Source: Clostridiales bacterium (GTDB lineage Bacteria; Bacillota; Clostridia; Oscillospirales; Oscillospiraceae). Taken from it: a stretch of 53,082 bases of DNA. Shown in pieces: positions 8,434 through 16,926 of this stretch (position 1 is its first letter; every line of letters starts with the position of its first letter). Made by a program: the position numbers and the translations under genes. The notes beneath the pieces were generated by a model, which was not told the origin of the DNA, ran no database searches, and saw nothing but the letters and a program-made list of their open reading frames with translations. The DNA lies in assembly GCA_022764045.1 (NCBI GenBank), contig JALERU010000091.1:1-53082 (forward strand), in the 5' to 3' direction.

Positions 8434-8477
8434 AAACAGAGAGTTGTTCACGATAAAACGTGATCAACTCTCTGTTT
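8434..8477. terminator. Bidirectional hairpin terminator
   Basis: AAACAGAGAGTTG (8434-8446) pairs with CAACTCTCTGTTT (8465-8477), with TCACG/CGTGA extending the stem. A-rich and T-rich flanks fit termination of the repeat-protein operon on the plus strand and of the GNAT gene on the minus strand. Confidence 0.8.
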
Positions 8478-8501
8478 CCATTTGTTTGTGTGATTGGTAC
8501 C

Positions 8502-8957
8502 TTAGTAGCAAGACAGGGTCAAATGTAAAATCGGGTAAGGCCGGCCCCGGTCGTCGGTGGGGGTGCGGTGGTGGACCTTATAGCTCCGGCGCAGGTAAAA
8601 GGCCAAGGCCCGCTCATTCTGCTCGTTCACGGTGATTTGGGCGATGTAATGGGCTGCCATCCCATGGCGGAAAAGCTGGGCGCCCAGGCCCTTGCCCTGG
8701 TGCTCGGGGGCTAAGAACAGCATCTCCAGGCTGTGCCCGGCGATGCCCATAAACCCTACAGGCTGGTTTTGGTCGTCCAGGGCCACGGAGAGGCTGGGAA
8801 CGTCACGGAGAGCCTGGGGGATCTCTGGGGCGATCTCCCGGATGGCCTCCTCGGTGAGAAAGTGGTGGGTGGCCCGGACAGAGGCTTCCCAGACAGTTTG
8901 GAGCTGCTGGAGCAGGGCAGGGGTCCGCTCTTGGGGGGAGAGGTCGATGAGGGTCAT
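8502..8957 (-). CDS. GNAT N-acetyltransferase
   Basis: A 151-aa single-domain acetyltransferase. The acetyl-CoA loop is LEMLFLAPEHQGKGLGAQLF (Q/R-x-x-G-x-G), and the C-terminal NEQNERALAFYLRRSY segment is the usual beta6-beta7 region. The start ATG at 8957 has GGAGGAT in front; the longer open frame runs into the upstream gene and was rejected. It begins 40 bp after the DUF134-NifX gene and is probably in its operon. The substrate is unknown. Confidence 0.88.
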   Translation of the reverse strand: MTLIDLSPQERTPALLQQLQTVWEASVRATHHFLTEEAIREIAPEIPQALRDVPSLSVALDDQNQPVGFMGIAGHSLEMLFLAPEHQGKGLGAQLFRHGMAAHYIAQITVNEQNERALAFYLRRSYKVHHRTPTDDRGRPYPILHLTLSCY

Positions 8958-8997
8958 GGCATCCTCCAATCTGTTCTTCGGCCAGCCGGCAGAGGGA

Positions 8998-9783
8998 TCA
9001 GTGGCAGCTGCCGCCGTTTCCGGAGCAGCCGTGCTTCTCCTGGCCGCAGCGGTGGCCTTCGTCGTGGTGGCCGTGGTGGTTGCAGTGGACATCGGGCTGA
9101 TAGAGCAGGGTGCCTGCCAGCAGAGCGGCTGCGGCCTCGTCGGCGCTGCCGGTCACGCCGCCGTATAGCTGGATGCCAGCCTCGGCCAGGGCGTTTTGGG
9201 CTCCTGCGCCGATGCCGCCGCAGATGAGGGCATCCACCTGCCAGGCGGACAGCAGAGCGGCCAAGGCGCCGTGGCCGCTGCCGTTGGTGCTGAGCACCTG
9301 GGAATTCACAATGGCGCCGTTTTCAATTTCATAGAGCTTAAACTGCTCTGTGTGGCCAAAGTGGGGGAATACATTCCCGTTTTCATAGGTAACTGCCAGT
9401 TTCATGTGGTTGACTTCCTTTCCAATGGGCCCCTGCTGTGGGGCGAAGCGCCGGGCGCGGCCGCATTTTTTGCCGCAGCAAGGCCAGGCGGAGCCGTCGC
9501 ACAGGGCATAGTTCCCGCCGGAGATCCGCAGGGTTTTTCCGTTGACGATGCAGTCGGCCAGCTTGCCCCGGGCCCGTTCATACATTTCGGTCACCGTCGT
9601 CCGGGAGATGCCCATCTGCTGGGCGCACTGGGCGTGGGTCCGTTTTTCATAGTCGATCAGCCGGATGGCCTCGAACTCATCCACGGTGAGAAGAACCTCT
9701 TCCCGTTCCCGAAGGCCCCAGGGGGCGAACCGGTCATACTCCGGCTCCAAACAAATGCGCCGGCATCGGCTTGGCCTTGCCAT
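8998..9783 (-). CDS. DUF134 DNA-binding domain fused to a NifX/NifB-type cofactor-binding domain
   Basis: A 261-aa fusion. Residues 1-100 form a DUF134 (sigma-70 region 4-like HTH) domain with the typical MARPSRCRRICLEPEYDRFAP start. Residues 127-225 form a dinitrogenase iron-molybdenum cofactor (NifX-like) domain starting MKLAVTYENGNVFPHFGHTE, with CGGIGAGAQNAL. The last 30 residues are a His/Cys-rich tail that looks metal-binding. Between the domains lies a Cys cluster (CDGSAWPCCGKKCGRA). An internal ATG at 9405 with AAGGAAG upstream might also give a free NifX-like protein. In anaerobes these domains sit near Mrp/NBP35 iron-sulfur genes, but none is adjacent here. A role in sensing or handling an Fe-S or metal cofactor is inferred. 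Confidence 0.88.
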   Translation of the reverse strand: MARPSRCRRICLEPEYDRFAPWGLREREEVLLTVDEFEAIRLIDYEKRTHAQCAQQMGISRTTVTEMYERARGKLADCIVNGKTLRISGGNYALCDGSAWPCCGKKCGRARRFAPQQGPIGKEVNHMKLAVTYENGNVFPHFGHTEQFKLYEIENGAIVNSQVLSTNGSGHGALAALLSAWQVDALICGGIGAGAQNALAEAGIQLYGGVTGSADEAAAALLAGTLLYQPDVHCNHHGHHDEGHRCGQEKHGCSGNGGSCH

Positions 9784-9831
9784 GTGCTCACCTCCATTTC
9801 CGACATATGACGATAATAGGATAACAGAAAG

Positions 9832-10286
9832 TCAGGGAAAAAGCAAGGGGGAATTTTCTGTACGGCGCAACGCGCAAGAGGAGACGGGTGTTGTTTGCGT
9901 TTCAGTGTGGGTGTGGTAGAAAGAGAACACGGAAGCGGAAAGAACAGCTGTCAACAGGAAAAAGGCCGCAATGCCGATGAGAATCCCCGCCACCACCCGC
10001 CAGATCCGCCTGGCGCGGCGATTTTTCACGGCCAACTGCTCATTGATCCGGGTCAGCTGCTCCGCGACTTGGTCAGCGGGAGCCTCTGGGGAAGCGGCGG
10101 TGTCCAGCAGGCGGTTGACGGGAACCTCCAACACTTCCGACAGCTGGACAAGGACCTCGGCGTCAGGTACAGACTTGCCTTTTCCCATTTGGAAACCGTC
10201 TGCCGGACGACGTGAAGCCGGACGGCCAGTTCCTCCTGGGTCATGCCCTTGGCCTTGCGGCAGGCGATGAGATTATCTTGGAACAT
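9832..10286 (-). pseudogene. XRE regulator with C-terminal membrane helix, broken by a one-base frameshift
   Basis: The first part (from ATG 10286) encodes a normal HTH: MFQDNLIACRKAKGMTQEEL then VRQTVSKWEK. The expected continuation GKSVPDAEVLVQLSEVL lies in another frame. The junction is an A-run (T-run on the plus strand, 10180-10183) that is one base shorter than needed to read WEKGKS. The second part holds the end of the HTH domain (VNRLLD), a linker and one membrane helix (IWRVVAGILIGIAAFFLLTA), giving a membrane-tethered regulator of about 151 aa if repaired. The choices are true pseudogene, homopolymer sequencing error or slippage at the A-run. Unrepaired, only a truncated 77-aa product is made. 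Confidence 0.82.
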
Positions 10287-10332
10287 GGGGGAACCTCCTT
10301 GTGTTTGCTAACCTTAGCATAGCCTATTTGCC

Positions 10333-10351
10333 CCGTTGCGGCAAGCAACGG
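10333..10351. repeat. Short hairpin in the XRE upstream region
   Basis: CCGTTGC (10333-10339) and GCAACGG (10345-10351) form a perfect 7-bp stem between the XRE gene and the thi operon terminator. There is no T-tract; its function is unclear. Confidence 0.4.
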
Positions 10352-10363
10352 AACATAACCTGG

Positions 10364-10400
10364 GTAAAAAACTGCCCTGCCGAAGGAAAAACGGCAGGGC
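10364..10400 (-). terminator. Terminator of the thiamine operon
   Basis: Read on the minus strand, GCCCTGCCG and CGGCAGGGC (10374-10400) form a 9-bp stem followed by AGTTTTTTACC. It lies just after thiD, the last gene of the operon. Confidence 0.88.
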
Positions 10401-10408
10401 GGAGGGCG

Positions 10409-11215
10409 TCAGGGGGCTTCCTGGGCAAAGGGACCGGTCAGGGCGAAGGCGTGGTTCATGGGACCGCAGCCCCGGCCCAGGGTCAGGCCGTCGGCCAGGG
10501 CCTGGGAGAGATAGGCCTTGGCCCGTGCCACACTGTGGGCCAGGGAGAAGCCCTTGGCCAGGTTGGCGGCAATGGCGCTGGAGAGGGTGCAGCCGGTGCC
10601 GTGGGTGTTGGCGGTGAGGATACGCTTGCCCCGGAACCACTGGAAGGCGCCGTGGTCATAGAGCAGGTCGTTGGCATCGCTGACGCGGTGGCCCCCCTTG
10701 CACAGGACGGCGCAGTGATAGGTTTCCCCAATGGCCCGGGCGGCGGTCTCCATGTCCCCCTGGGTTTGGATGGTCAGGCCCGAGAGGGCTTCCGCCTCGG
10801 GGATGTTGGGGGTGAGCAGGTCGGCCAGGGGGAGGAGCTCCTTTTTGAGGGTGGCGATGGCGGCCTCCGCCATGAGCCGGGCCCCGCTGGTGGCCACCAT
10901 GACGGGGTCCACCACCACGTTTTTGGCGTGCCAAGCGCGGAGCCGTGCTCCAATGACCGCGATGAGCGGGGCCGAGGAGACCATGCCGATCTTCACTGCG
11001 TCGGGAGGGATGTCCTCAAACACCGCGTCGATCTGCTGGGCCAGAAAGGTGGGGGTGGCCTCCAAAATGGCCCGGACCCCGGTGGTGTTCTGGGCGGTGA
11101 GGGCGGTGACGGCGCTCATGGCGTAGACGCCGTTCATGGTCATGGTTTTCAGGTCGGCCTGGATGCCGGCGCCGCCGCTGGAGTCGCTGCCGGCGATGGA
11201 GAGGGCAGTTTTCAT
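10409..11215 (-). CDS. thiD: Hydroxymethylpyrimidine/phosphomethylpyrimidine kinase ThiD
   Basis: It phosphorylates HMP to HMP-P and HMP-PP, the pyrimidine donor for ThiE. The 268-aa ribokinase-like fold shows the N-terminal ALSIAGSDSSGGAGIQADLK (substrate site), the AVTALTAQNTTGV strand, VDPVMVATSGARL, and the anion-hole motif NTHGTGCTLSSAIAANLAKG near residue 205. All are ThiD signatures. The start ATG overlaps the stop of the TenI-ThiE gene by 4 bp, so translation is coupled. It is the last gene of the thi operon. Confidence 0.96.
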   Translation of the reverse strand: MKTALSIAGSDSSGGAGIQADLKTMTMNGVYAMSAVTALTAQNTTGVRAILEATPTFLAQQIDAVFEDIPPDAVKIGMVSSAPLIAVIGARLRAWHAKNVVVDPVMVATSGARLMAEAAIATLKKELLPLADLLTPNIPEAEALSGLTIQTQGDMETAARAIGETYHCAVLCKGGHRVSDANDLLYDHGAFQWFRGKRILTANTHGTGCTLSSAIAANLAKGFSLAHSVARAKAYLSQALADGLTLGRGCGPMNHAFALTGPFAQEAP

Positions 11216-12474
11216 GGGGGCCCTCCTTTCCCGTGGGGCTGGGTGATCTCCCCGACGGCTGCTTTCAGGGCTTGGGCTGCGGCTTGGACGTCCTCCGCCC
11301 CGAAGAGGGCGGAGACCACGGCGATGCCCGCCATGCCGCCTCCCCGGAGCTGCCCCACGTTTTCCAGGGTAATCCCGCCGATGGCCACCGCGGGGATGGA
11401 GACCGAGGAACAGATGGTACCCAGGTCGGCCAGGGTGATCCGCTTGGCCTGCTCCTTGGTGGGAGAGGGGAAGACAGCCCCCACGCCCAGGTAATCCGCC
11501 CCGGCTGCCTGGGCGGCCTGGGCCTGGGCTGGGGTCTTGGCGGTGGCGCCGATGATAAAGCTGGGCCCCACCCGGCGGCGGATTTGGTCCACGGGCTGGT
11601 CCTCGGCCCCCACATGGATGCCGTCCGCCCCGCTTTCCAGGGCCACCTCCAGGTTGTCGTTGATGATCAGGGGGGCGTGATACCGGTGGCAGAGATCCCG
11701 AAGGGCCTTGGCCTCGGCCAGGAACGCCTCGTCGGACAGTTCTTTTTCCCGGAGCTGAACCAGGGTGACGCCCCCTTTCAGGGCGTCCTCCACCTGTTCA
11801 AACAGGGTTTGACGGCCGGTCCAGGCCCGGTCCGTGACGGCGTAGAGCAGCAGCTGCTCCCGTTGAAAGGTCATAGGGCGTGCCTCCTCACATTGGGTCA
11901 GATAGGATTTGGGGTCGGGGCAGGTCATGAGGCCGCTGCGGACACAGCCCCCCCTGGCCCCCGCGGCCAGGACGGAGGCCAAGGTCTCCGGGCCGATGCC
12001 GCCAATGGCCCAGACGGGCAGGGAGACGGCGGCGCAGACCCGACGAAAAAAGTCCAGCCCCCGGCCGGGCAGACCGGCCTTGCAGGTGGTTTCAAAGACG
12101 TGGCCGGCGGTGAGATAGGTGGCCCCCAGGGCCTGGGCCTCCAAGGCCTCCGCTACCGAGTGGCAGGAGGCCCCGATGGTTTGAAAGGCGGCCTTGTCCT
12201 CTGGGGAGAGTTCCCGCAGCACCGGCAGGGGCAGATGGATGGCCCCGGCCCCCAGCTCCCGGGCGATATCCACAAAGGTGTGGAGGATACAGGGCACGTC
12301 ATACCGGCGGCAGAGGGACAGGACCTGGAGGGCCAAAGCCTTGTACTCGGCGGGGGACAGGTCCTTTTCCCGCAGGACGATACCCGCCGGCCTGGCCGCG
12401 GCGATCTGTTCCAGGCGGGGCAGGAAATCCGCCCGGCACAAGGTCCGGTCGGTGATACAGAGGAGATCAGACAT
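11212..12474 (-). CDS. Fused thiazole tautomerase (TenI) - thiamine-phosphate synthase (ThiE)
   Basis: A 420-aa protein made of two tandem TIM-barrel domains. Residues 1-200 resemble TenI: LREKDLSPAEYKALA, then LTAGHVFETTCKAGLPGRGL, the segment typical of the thiazole tautomerase. Residues 201-420 are a full ThiE, joining HMP-PP and thiazole phosphate: QLREKELSDEAF, PLIINDNLEVALESGADGIH, GADYLGVGAVFPSPTK and AIGGITLENV. The domain border is an in-frame ATG at 11874 with GAGGAGG upstream at good spacing, so free ThiE may be made as well. The gene overlaps thiH by 8 bp and thiD by 4 bp. The fusion fits the pathway, since ThiG makes the tautomer that TenI converts for ThiE. Confidence 0.92.
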   Translation of the reverse strand: MSDLLCITDRTLCRADFLPRLEQIAAARPAGIVLREKDLSPAEYKALALQVLSLCRRYDVPCILHTFVDIARELGAGAIHLPLPVLRELSPEDKAAFQTIGASCHSVAEALEAQALGATYLTAGHVFETTCKAGLPGRGLDFFRRVCAAVSLPVWAIGGIGPETLASVLAAGARGGCVRSGLMTCPDPKSYLTQCEEARPMTFQREQLLLYAVTDRAWTGRQTLFEQVEDALKGGVTLVQLREKELSDEAFLAEAKALRDLCHRYHAPLIINDNLEVALESGADGIHVGAEDQPVDQIRRRVGPSFIIGATAKTPAQAQAAQAAGADYLGVGAVFPSPTKEQAKRITLADLGTICSSVSIPAVAIGGITLENVGQLRGGGMAGIAVVSALFGAEDVQAAAQALKAAVGEITQPHGKGGPP

Positions 12475-13720
12475 AGAGATAGTCGTTCAGCACCGGCTGG
12501 AGCCCTTCCTGGTCCATGTCCCGGTACATCTGGGAAAAGCTCCGGCTGTCGTCAATTTCAAACTGCTCGTCCCCCTGGTCGTCTTTGGGCCCCTGGCCGG
12601 TGTATTTGCTCTCATGGTCCCCAATGCCGGTGGAGACCCCGGCGGAGATCTTGGTGGCGGCGATCTTCACAATGCCGTCCCGGAACCGGGCGCTCTCCCG
12701 GGAGGAGACAGTGATACCCACGAAGGGCAGGAAAATCCGGTAGGCGCACAGGACCTGGCACAGCTCCTTCTCCCCCACGTCCAGGGGGCTGATTTTGTCG
12801 TTGTTGATGATGGGCCGCAGCCGGGGGCAGGACAGGGAGAGCTCCGCCGCCGGATACTTCCGCTGGAGCAGACAGGCGTGGAGGGCGGTGGCCAGGGCGT
12901 CCTTGCGGAAGTCGGACAGCCCCAGCAGGGCGGAGAAGGCCACCCCCCGCATCCCGCCACGCAGGGCCCGTTCCTGGGCGTCGAAGCGGTAGGGCCACAC
13001 CCGTTTGTGGCCCAGCAGGTGGAGGGTTTCGTATTTCTTGATGTCGTAGGTTTCCTGGAACACCGTCACATAGTCCGCCCCGCAGTCGTGGAGATAGCGG
13101 TATTCCTCGGTGTTCACAGGATAAATTTCCAGGCCCACCATGCGGAAGTACTTCCGGGCCAGCTTGCAGGCCTCACCAATGTAGGCCACATCGCTCTGGG
13201 CCCGGCTCTCGCCGGTGAGGAGGAGGATTTCCTCCATGCCGCTCTGGGCGATGACGGCCATCTCATGCTCCACTTGCTCCATGGTGAGCTTTTTGCGCTT
13301 GATGTGGTTATAGCAGTTGAAGCCGCAGTAGACGCAGTAGTTCTCGCAGTAGTTGGCGATGTAGAGGGGGGTGAAGAGGTAGACGGTGTTGCCGAAGTGC
13401 TTCTGGGTCTCCTCATGGGCCCGCCGGGCTATCTCCTCCAGGAAGGGGGCGGCGGCGGGGGAGAGGAGGGCCTTGAAGTCCTCCAAAGAGCAGGTGGGAT
13501 GGTCCAGGGCGGCCCGCACGTGGCGGGGAGTGTAGCGGGCGGGATCGTAAGCGTTCATCTCCGCCAGGACCCGGTCCCGGACGTCGGAGTCGATGACCTC
13601 CATGCCGGGCAGGTACGCCATGGGGTCTTTCCGGGCGGCGGGGTCGGTCTCTAACTGATGCTTTTTCTTCAAGACCTCGGGGGAGAGGTGTTCCGAGTCC
13701 ACAAAAAAGGTGTTTTCCAT
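12467..13720 (-). CDS. thiH: 2-iminoacetate synthase ThiH (radical SAM)
   Basis: It cleaves tyrosine to dehydroglycine (2-iminoacetate) and p-cresol for thiazole formation, the oxygen-independent route. The 417-aa length is usual. The radical SAM cluster motif CENYCVYCGFNC lies at about residues 125-136, after TPLYIANY. LLTGESRAQSDVAYI and the C-terminal BATS-type region (SAGVSTGIGDHE) are typical of ThiH. It sits between thiG and tenI-thiE with 11 bp and -8 bp spacing. Its presence instead of glycine oxidase (ThiO) fits an anaerobe. Confidence 0.97.
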   Translation of the reverse strand: MENTFFVDSEHLSPEVLKKKHQLETDPAARKDPMAYLPGMEVIDSDVRDRVLAEMNAYDPARYTPRHVRAALDHPTCSLEDFKALLSPAAAPFLEEIARRAHEETQKHFGNTVYLFTPLYIANYCENYCVYCGFNCYNHIKRKKLTMEQVEHEMAVIAQSGMEEILLLTGESRAQSDVAYIGEACKLARKYFRMVGLEIYPVNTEEYRYLHDCGADYVTVFQETYDIKKYETLHLLGHKRVWPYRFDAQERALRGGMRGVAFSALLGLSDFRKDALATALHACLLQRKYPAAELSLSCPRLRPIINNDKISPLDVGEKELCQVLCAYRIFLPFVGITVSSRESARFRDGIVKIAATKISAGVSTGIGDHESKYTGQGPKDDQGDEQFEIDDSRSFSQMYRDMDQEGLQPVLNDYLYV

Positions 13721-13731
13721 GGCGCGCCCCC

Positions 13732-14505
13732 TTAGTCGTGGAGAAAGCCCGTCAGGGGATCGGAGGCCGAAGCCCCCCGGACCAGCACCCGACCCAGGCC
13801 GGAGAGGTAGGCCTTCCGCCCGGCCTCGATGGCCTGGCGGAAGGCGGCGGCCATCAAGGGGAGGTCCCCGGCGGTGGCCAGGGCGGTGTTGGCCATGATG
13901 GCGGCAGCCCCCATCTCCATGGCCTCACAGGCCTGGGAGGGCCGGCCGATGCCGGCGTCCACAATCACGGGCAGGTCGATCTCGTCAATGAGAATCTGGA
14001 TGAACTCCCTGGTGGCCAGTCCCTTGTTGGAGCCGATGGGGGAGGCCAGGGGCATCACGGCGGCGGCGCCGGCGTTCACCAGGTCCCGGGCCACGTTCAG
14101 GTCGGGATACATATAGGGCAGGACCACAAAGCCCTCCTTGGCCAAGATCTCTGTGGCCTTGATGGTCTCGGTGTTGTCAGGGAGGAGGTATTTGCTGTCC
14201 CGCATGATCTCCACCTTGACGAAATCCCCGCAGCCCAGTTCCCGGGCCAGGCGGGCGATGCGCACGGCCTCTTTGGCGTCCCGGGCGCCGGAGGTGTTGG
14301 GCAGCAGGGTGACCCCCTTGGGGATGTAGTCCAGAATGTTTTCCTGGTCCTTGGTGTTGGCCCGGCGGACGGCCAGGGTGATGATCTCTGCCCCCGCGTC
14401 CCGGACGGCGGCCTGGATGAGTTTCAGGGAGTATTTCCCCGAGCCCAGGATAAAGCGGGAGGAAAATTCGCGGCCGCCAAGGCTGAGCTTGTCCGATGTT
14501 TGCAT
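13732..14505 (-). CDS. thiG: Thiazole synthase ThiG
   Basis: It condenses DXP, dehydroglycine and ThiS-thiocarboxylate into the thiazole ring. The 257-aa TIM barrel shows [13 protein letters not shown], the NTSGA segment, [29 protein letters not shown] and [21 protein letters not shown], all ThiG signatures. ATG 14505 has an AGAAGGAA site; the longer upstream frame (to 14589) runs into thiF and was rejected. It forms a complex with ThiH, whose gene starts 11 bp downstream. Confidence 0.97.
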   Translation of the reverse strand: MQTSDKLSLGGREFSSRFILGSGKYSLKLIQAAVRDAGAEIITLAVRRANTKDQENILDYIPKGVTLLPNTSGARDAKEAVRIARLARELGCGDFVKVEIMRDSKYLLPDNTETIKATEILAKEGFVVLPYMYPDLNVARDLVNAGAAAVMPLASPIGSNKGLATREFIQILIDEIDLPVIVDAGIGRPSQACEAMEMGAAAIMANTALATAGDLPLMAAAFRQAIEAGRKAYLSGLGRVLVRGASASDPLTGFLHD

Positions 14506-14528
14506 AGTAATTCCTTCTTTCTTGTGGA

Positions 14529-15170
14529 TCAGGGTTCCAGCTCCCCCGCCAAAAGGCGCAGGACCATGTGGGCCTGATGGTTGGCGCACAGGGCCACCCG
14601 GGGGGCCAGCAGCCCCAGGCCCTTTGCGGTGTCGCTGACCTCGTCGCCGCAGAGGTAGAACCCCTTGGCGACCCGCCGGGTCCGGATGGCGTTGGCGGAG
14701 CCCAGCCCGGCCATGCCGGAGGCGGCCACCAGATATTTGTGGGGAAAGGCGGTCAAAACCCCGTTGACCAGCATGGCCTTGGCCTGGGGCTGGTCGAAGG
14801 CCTCACAGATGATGTCCGCGTTTTTCAGCAGGGCGGTGAAATTCTTTTCCGTGACCCGGGTGGTGTGGAGACGCAGAGACAGATAAGGGGAGATCTCCCG
14901 CAGGTTTTCCGCCAGGGCGTGGGTTTTTGGCTGCCCCAGCTGGTTGGCCTTGTACTGCTGCCGGTGGAGGTTGGTGAGATCGACCTTGTCAAAGTCGATG
15001 AGGATCAGCTGGCCCACCCCCGCCCGGGCCAGGGCGATGGCGATGTTGGAGCCCAGTCCCCCCAGGCCGCAGACGGCCACCGTGGCCTGGGAGAATTTCT
15101 CCTGGAGGGCCTTCCCGTGGCGGGCTTCCAGGGCGGCTTGCCATTGGGCTTTGGTGGGAAGACGTTCCAT
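14529..15170 (-). CDS. thiF: Sulfur-carrier adenylyltransferase ThiF, short clostridial type
   Basis: It adenylates the C-terminal glycine of ThiS. The 213-aa E1-like fold shows [20 protein letters not shown] (ATP-binding loop), [17 protein letters not shown] and the later [15 protein letters not shown]. It is shorter than E. coli ThiF and matches the compact ThiF of clostridia that pair with ThiH. ATG 15170 is the start because the longer frame would overlap thiS. The stop of thiS is one base upstream, so the two are coupled. MoeB/HesA-like enzymes are excluded by the operon. Confidence 0.94.
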   Translation of the reverse strand: MERLPTKAQWQAALEARHGKALQEKFSQATVAVCGLGGLGSNIAIALARAGVGQLILIDFDKVDLTNLHRQQYKANQLGQPKTHALAENLREISPYLSLRLHTTRVTEKNFTALLKNADIICEAFDQPQAKAMLVNGVLTAFPHKYLVAASGMAGLGSANAIRTRRVAKGFYLCGDEVSDTAKGLGLLAPRVALCANHQAHMVLRLLAGELEP

Positions 15171-15171
15171 G

Positions 15172-15366
15172 TCAGCCCCCTCCCACAAAGCTGACCACCT
15201 CCACCACATCTCCGTCAGCCAGCGTGGTCTCGCCGTACTGGGCCTTGGGGACGATGTCGCCGTTGCGTTCCACGGCGATGCGGGTGGGGTCATAGTCGGT
15301 GGTGGCCAGGTAGTCGGCCAGGGTTTGCCCTGCGGCGTTTTGGGGGGTTCCGTTGATGGTTACCAT
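15172..15366 (-). CDS. thiS: Sulfur carrier protein ThiS
   Basis: A 64-aa ubiquitin-like sulfur carrier that brings sulfide to ThiG after adenylation by Thi[10 protein letters not shown] opens the beta-grasp fold, [13 protein letters not shown] is the family centre, and the protein ends in EVVSFVGGG, with the essential terminal Gly-Gly. ATG 15366 has AGGAGGTG upstream. It is the first gene of the operon and lies about 37 bp after the riboswitch terminator. Confidence 0.95.
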   Translation of the reverse strand: MVTINGTPQNAAGQTLADYLATTDYDPTRIAVERNGDIVPKAQYGETTLADGDVVEVVSFVGGG

Positions 15367-15397
15367 ATGCTTGTACACCTCCTGGAATGGGGGAAAA

Positions 15398-15437
15398 CAA
15401 AAAGGGACGTTACCCAATTTGAATTTGGTAACGTCCC
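15398..15437 (-). terminator. Riboswitch-controlled terminator of the thi operon
   Basis: On the minus strand GGGACGTTACC and GGTAACGTCCC flank an AT-rich loop (15404-15437) and are followed by TTTTTGTTTT. It lies between the TPP aptamer and thiS, so it is the expression platform: TPP binding should allow this hairpin to form and stop transcription. Confidence 0.92.
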
Positions 15438-15440
15438 ATG

Positions 15441-15545
15441 TAAACCATGCGCGTTGTGTTCCCTCCGTTGGCATTATCCAAATCAGGTCTGCGGGTCGAG
15501 GGTGATACCCTCCTCTCAGCCTGTCACACAAGCTCCCCGATTTCT
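15441..15545 (-). ncRNA. TPP riboswitch (THI element)
   Basis: The minus strand carries the conserved THI-box blocks in order: GGGGAGC, a CAGGCTGAGA block with GGAGGGTATCACCCTC forming a side stem, GACCCGCAGACCTGATT, then GGATAATGCCAACGGAGGGA. These match the TPP aptamer consensus (CUGAGA, ACCUGAU, GGAUAAUGCCAGCGNAGGGA). It lies just upstream of the terminator and thiS and should repress the operon when TPP is high. Confidence 0.95.
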
Positions 15546-15561
15546 TCACTTGTTTGCTTTC

Positions 15562-15590
15562 ATTATATACGTCTCTTCCAGGAAATACAA
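15562..15590 (-). promoter_or_regulatory. Promoter of the thi operon
   Basis: On the minus strand TTGTAT (15590-15585), 17 bp, then a perfect TATAAT (15567-15562). Transcription would start about 10 bp before the TPP aptamer. Confidence 0.8.
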
Positions 15591-15610
15591 CCCCTGTCCG
15601 AGGGCTTTTT

Positions 15611-16834
15611 TCAAAATCTGCGGGGTGATTTCACCGGCAGCATGGTTTGGGAGCCCTTCCGCAGCAGCACCCACAGCAGGGCCATCCCCGCCCCGCCGCT
15701 GGCGGTGGCGAAGGTCAGCAGAGCGGCCGCGCCGGCCAGGTCCAGCAGAAAGCCCCCCACAAAGCTGGCCAGCACACTGCCCAGGGTGTTGCACATGGTG
15801 AACCAGGCCTGGCCCTGGACCCGCTGGCTCTCGTCCACCGTCTCGTTGACAAAGTAGATGGAGGCCAGGGTGAAGAGGGCGTAGCCGTTCATCTCGAAAA
15901 TCTGCACCGCGTATAGGACCCCCATGTTGGGGGCCACCCAGGCGCCCAGGGCGTGGAGGAAAAAGCCGATGCCCGACAGCCGCACCCAGGTCCGGCTGCC
16001 GGCCTTTTTCAGCATCCAGGCGAAGAGGAACATCACCGGCAGCTCAAAAATGGACTGGAAAAAGAGCATGGTGCCCATCTCGCTGCTGCCGCCCCCCAGG
16101 GGCTGGACGATCTGAAAGGCGAAGACATTGAGCAGATTGTGGCTGATAAACAGGCAGGCCGAGGCCACCAGCACCCACACCACATGGCGGTAGCGCAGGA
16201 GGAAGGGCTTGCCGCCGGCCTGGACCGGGGCCTGGGGCTGGACGGGGTCCTGAACCGGGACATCGCCCCGAAAGCGGAACAGGAGCACCGACAGCAGGAG
16301 CAGCAGGTTCAGCACCGTCAGGGCCACGGGGATGGAGACCTCCCCAAACCACAGCACCAGCCGCCCGCACAGGGCGGAGAAGACCCCGAAGGAGATGGAC
16401 CCCGCCCCCCGGGCCACCCCGAAGTTCAGGGGGAAGCCCTGGTTGATGCAGGCCATCCCCAGGGCCGAGCACAGGGGCATAATCAGTTGGATCAAAATGA
16501 GCAGCAGGCCATAGAGCACCGCCTGGCCGGCCCAACTGGCCAAAACCAGCAGCAAGGCCCCGGCCGCCAGTTGAAGGGCCACCAGCAGGGCGCAGAACTG
16601 CCGCAGGCTGAGCCGCTTCAGCCCGTCGGCCACCCGGGAGACGGTGGGCTGGAGGACCGCCGACAGAATCCCTGCCACGCTGATGAGCACGCCGATTTGG
16701 GCGTTGGTAAAGCCCCGGGCCAGCAGGTAGACGCTGGAAAAGGTCATAATGCAGCAGTAACAGGCCCAGTAGCTGCCCTGGAGGGCGGTGTACCGAAGGG
16801 TGGGGGCAAGGGCCCCTTTGGTTGCGGATTGCAT
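15611..16834 (-). CDS. MFS transporter, LacY/nucleoside-permease-like (MFS_1-like)
   Basis: A 407-aa protein with about 12 membrane helices. It starts [39 protein letters not shown], with the motif-A-type loop [16 protein letters not shown] and [19 protein letters not shown], close to the sugar:proton symporter type of MFS. A GGGAGG site precedes ATG 16834. It ends just upstream of the thi promoter on the same strand. A thiamine-precursor role is possible from context only; its own dyad upstream suggests separate control. Confidence 0.88.
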   Translation of the reverse strand: MQSATKGALAPTLRYTALQGSYWACYCCIMTFSSVYLLARGFTNAQIGVLISVAGILSAVLQPTVSRVADGLKRLSLRQFCALLVALQLAAGALLLVLASWAGQAVLYGLLLILIQLIMPLCSALGMACINQGFPLNFGVARGAGSISFGVFSALCGRLVLWFGEVSIPVALTVLNLLLLLSVLLFRFRGDVPVQDPVQPQAPVQAGGKPFLLRYRHVVWVLVASACLFISHNLLNVFAFQIVQPLGGGSSEMGTMLFFQSIFELPVMFLFAWMLKKAGSRTWVRLSGIGFFLHALGAWVAPNMGVLYAVQIFEMNGYALFTLASIYFVNETVDESQRVQGQAWFTMCNTLGSVLASFVGGFLLDLAGAAALLTFATASGGAGMALLWVLLRKGSQTMLPVKSPRRF

Positions 16835-16865
16835 AGGACGCGGCCTCCCTCAGCCAGAAATTTTT

Positions 16866-16881
16866 TTTATGATACCATAAA
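16866..16881. promoter_or_regulatory. Dyad upstream of the MFS gene
   Basis: TTTATG (16866-16871) and CATAAA (16876-16881) form an inverted repeat about 35 bp before the MFS start, in an otherwise GC-rich stretch. This is the likely place for a promoter and an operator; no regulator was identified. Confidence 0.4.
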
Positions 16882-16926
16882 TTTGGGGAAAAGAAAAGAT
16901 GCCCCAAAGCCCTCCTTGTGAAAGCG

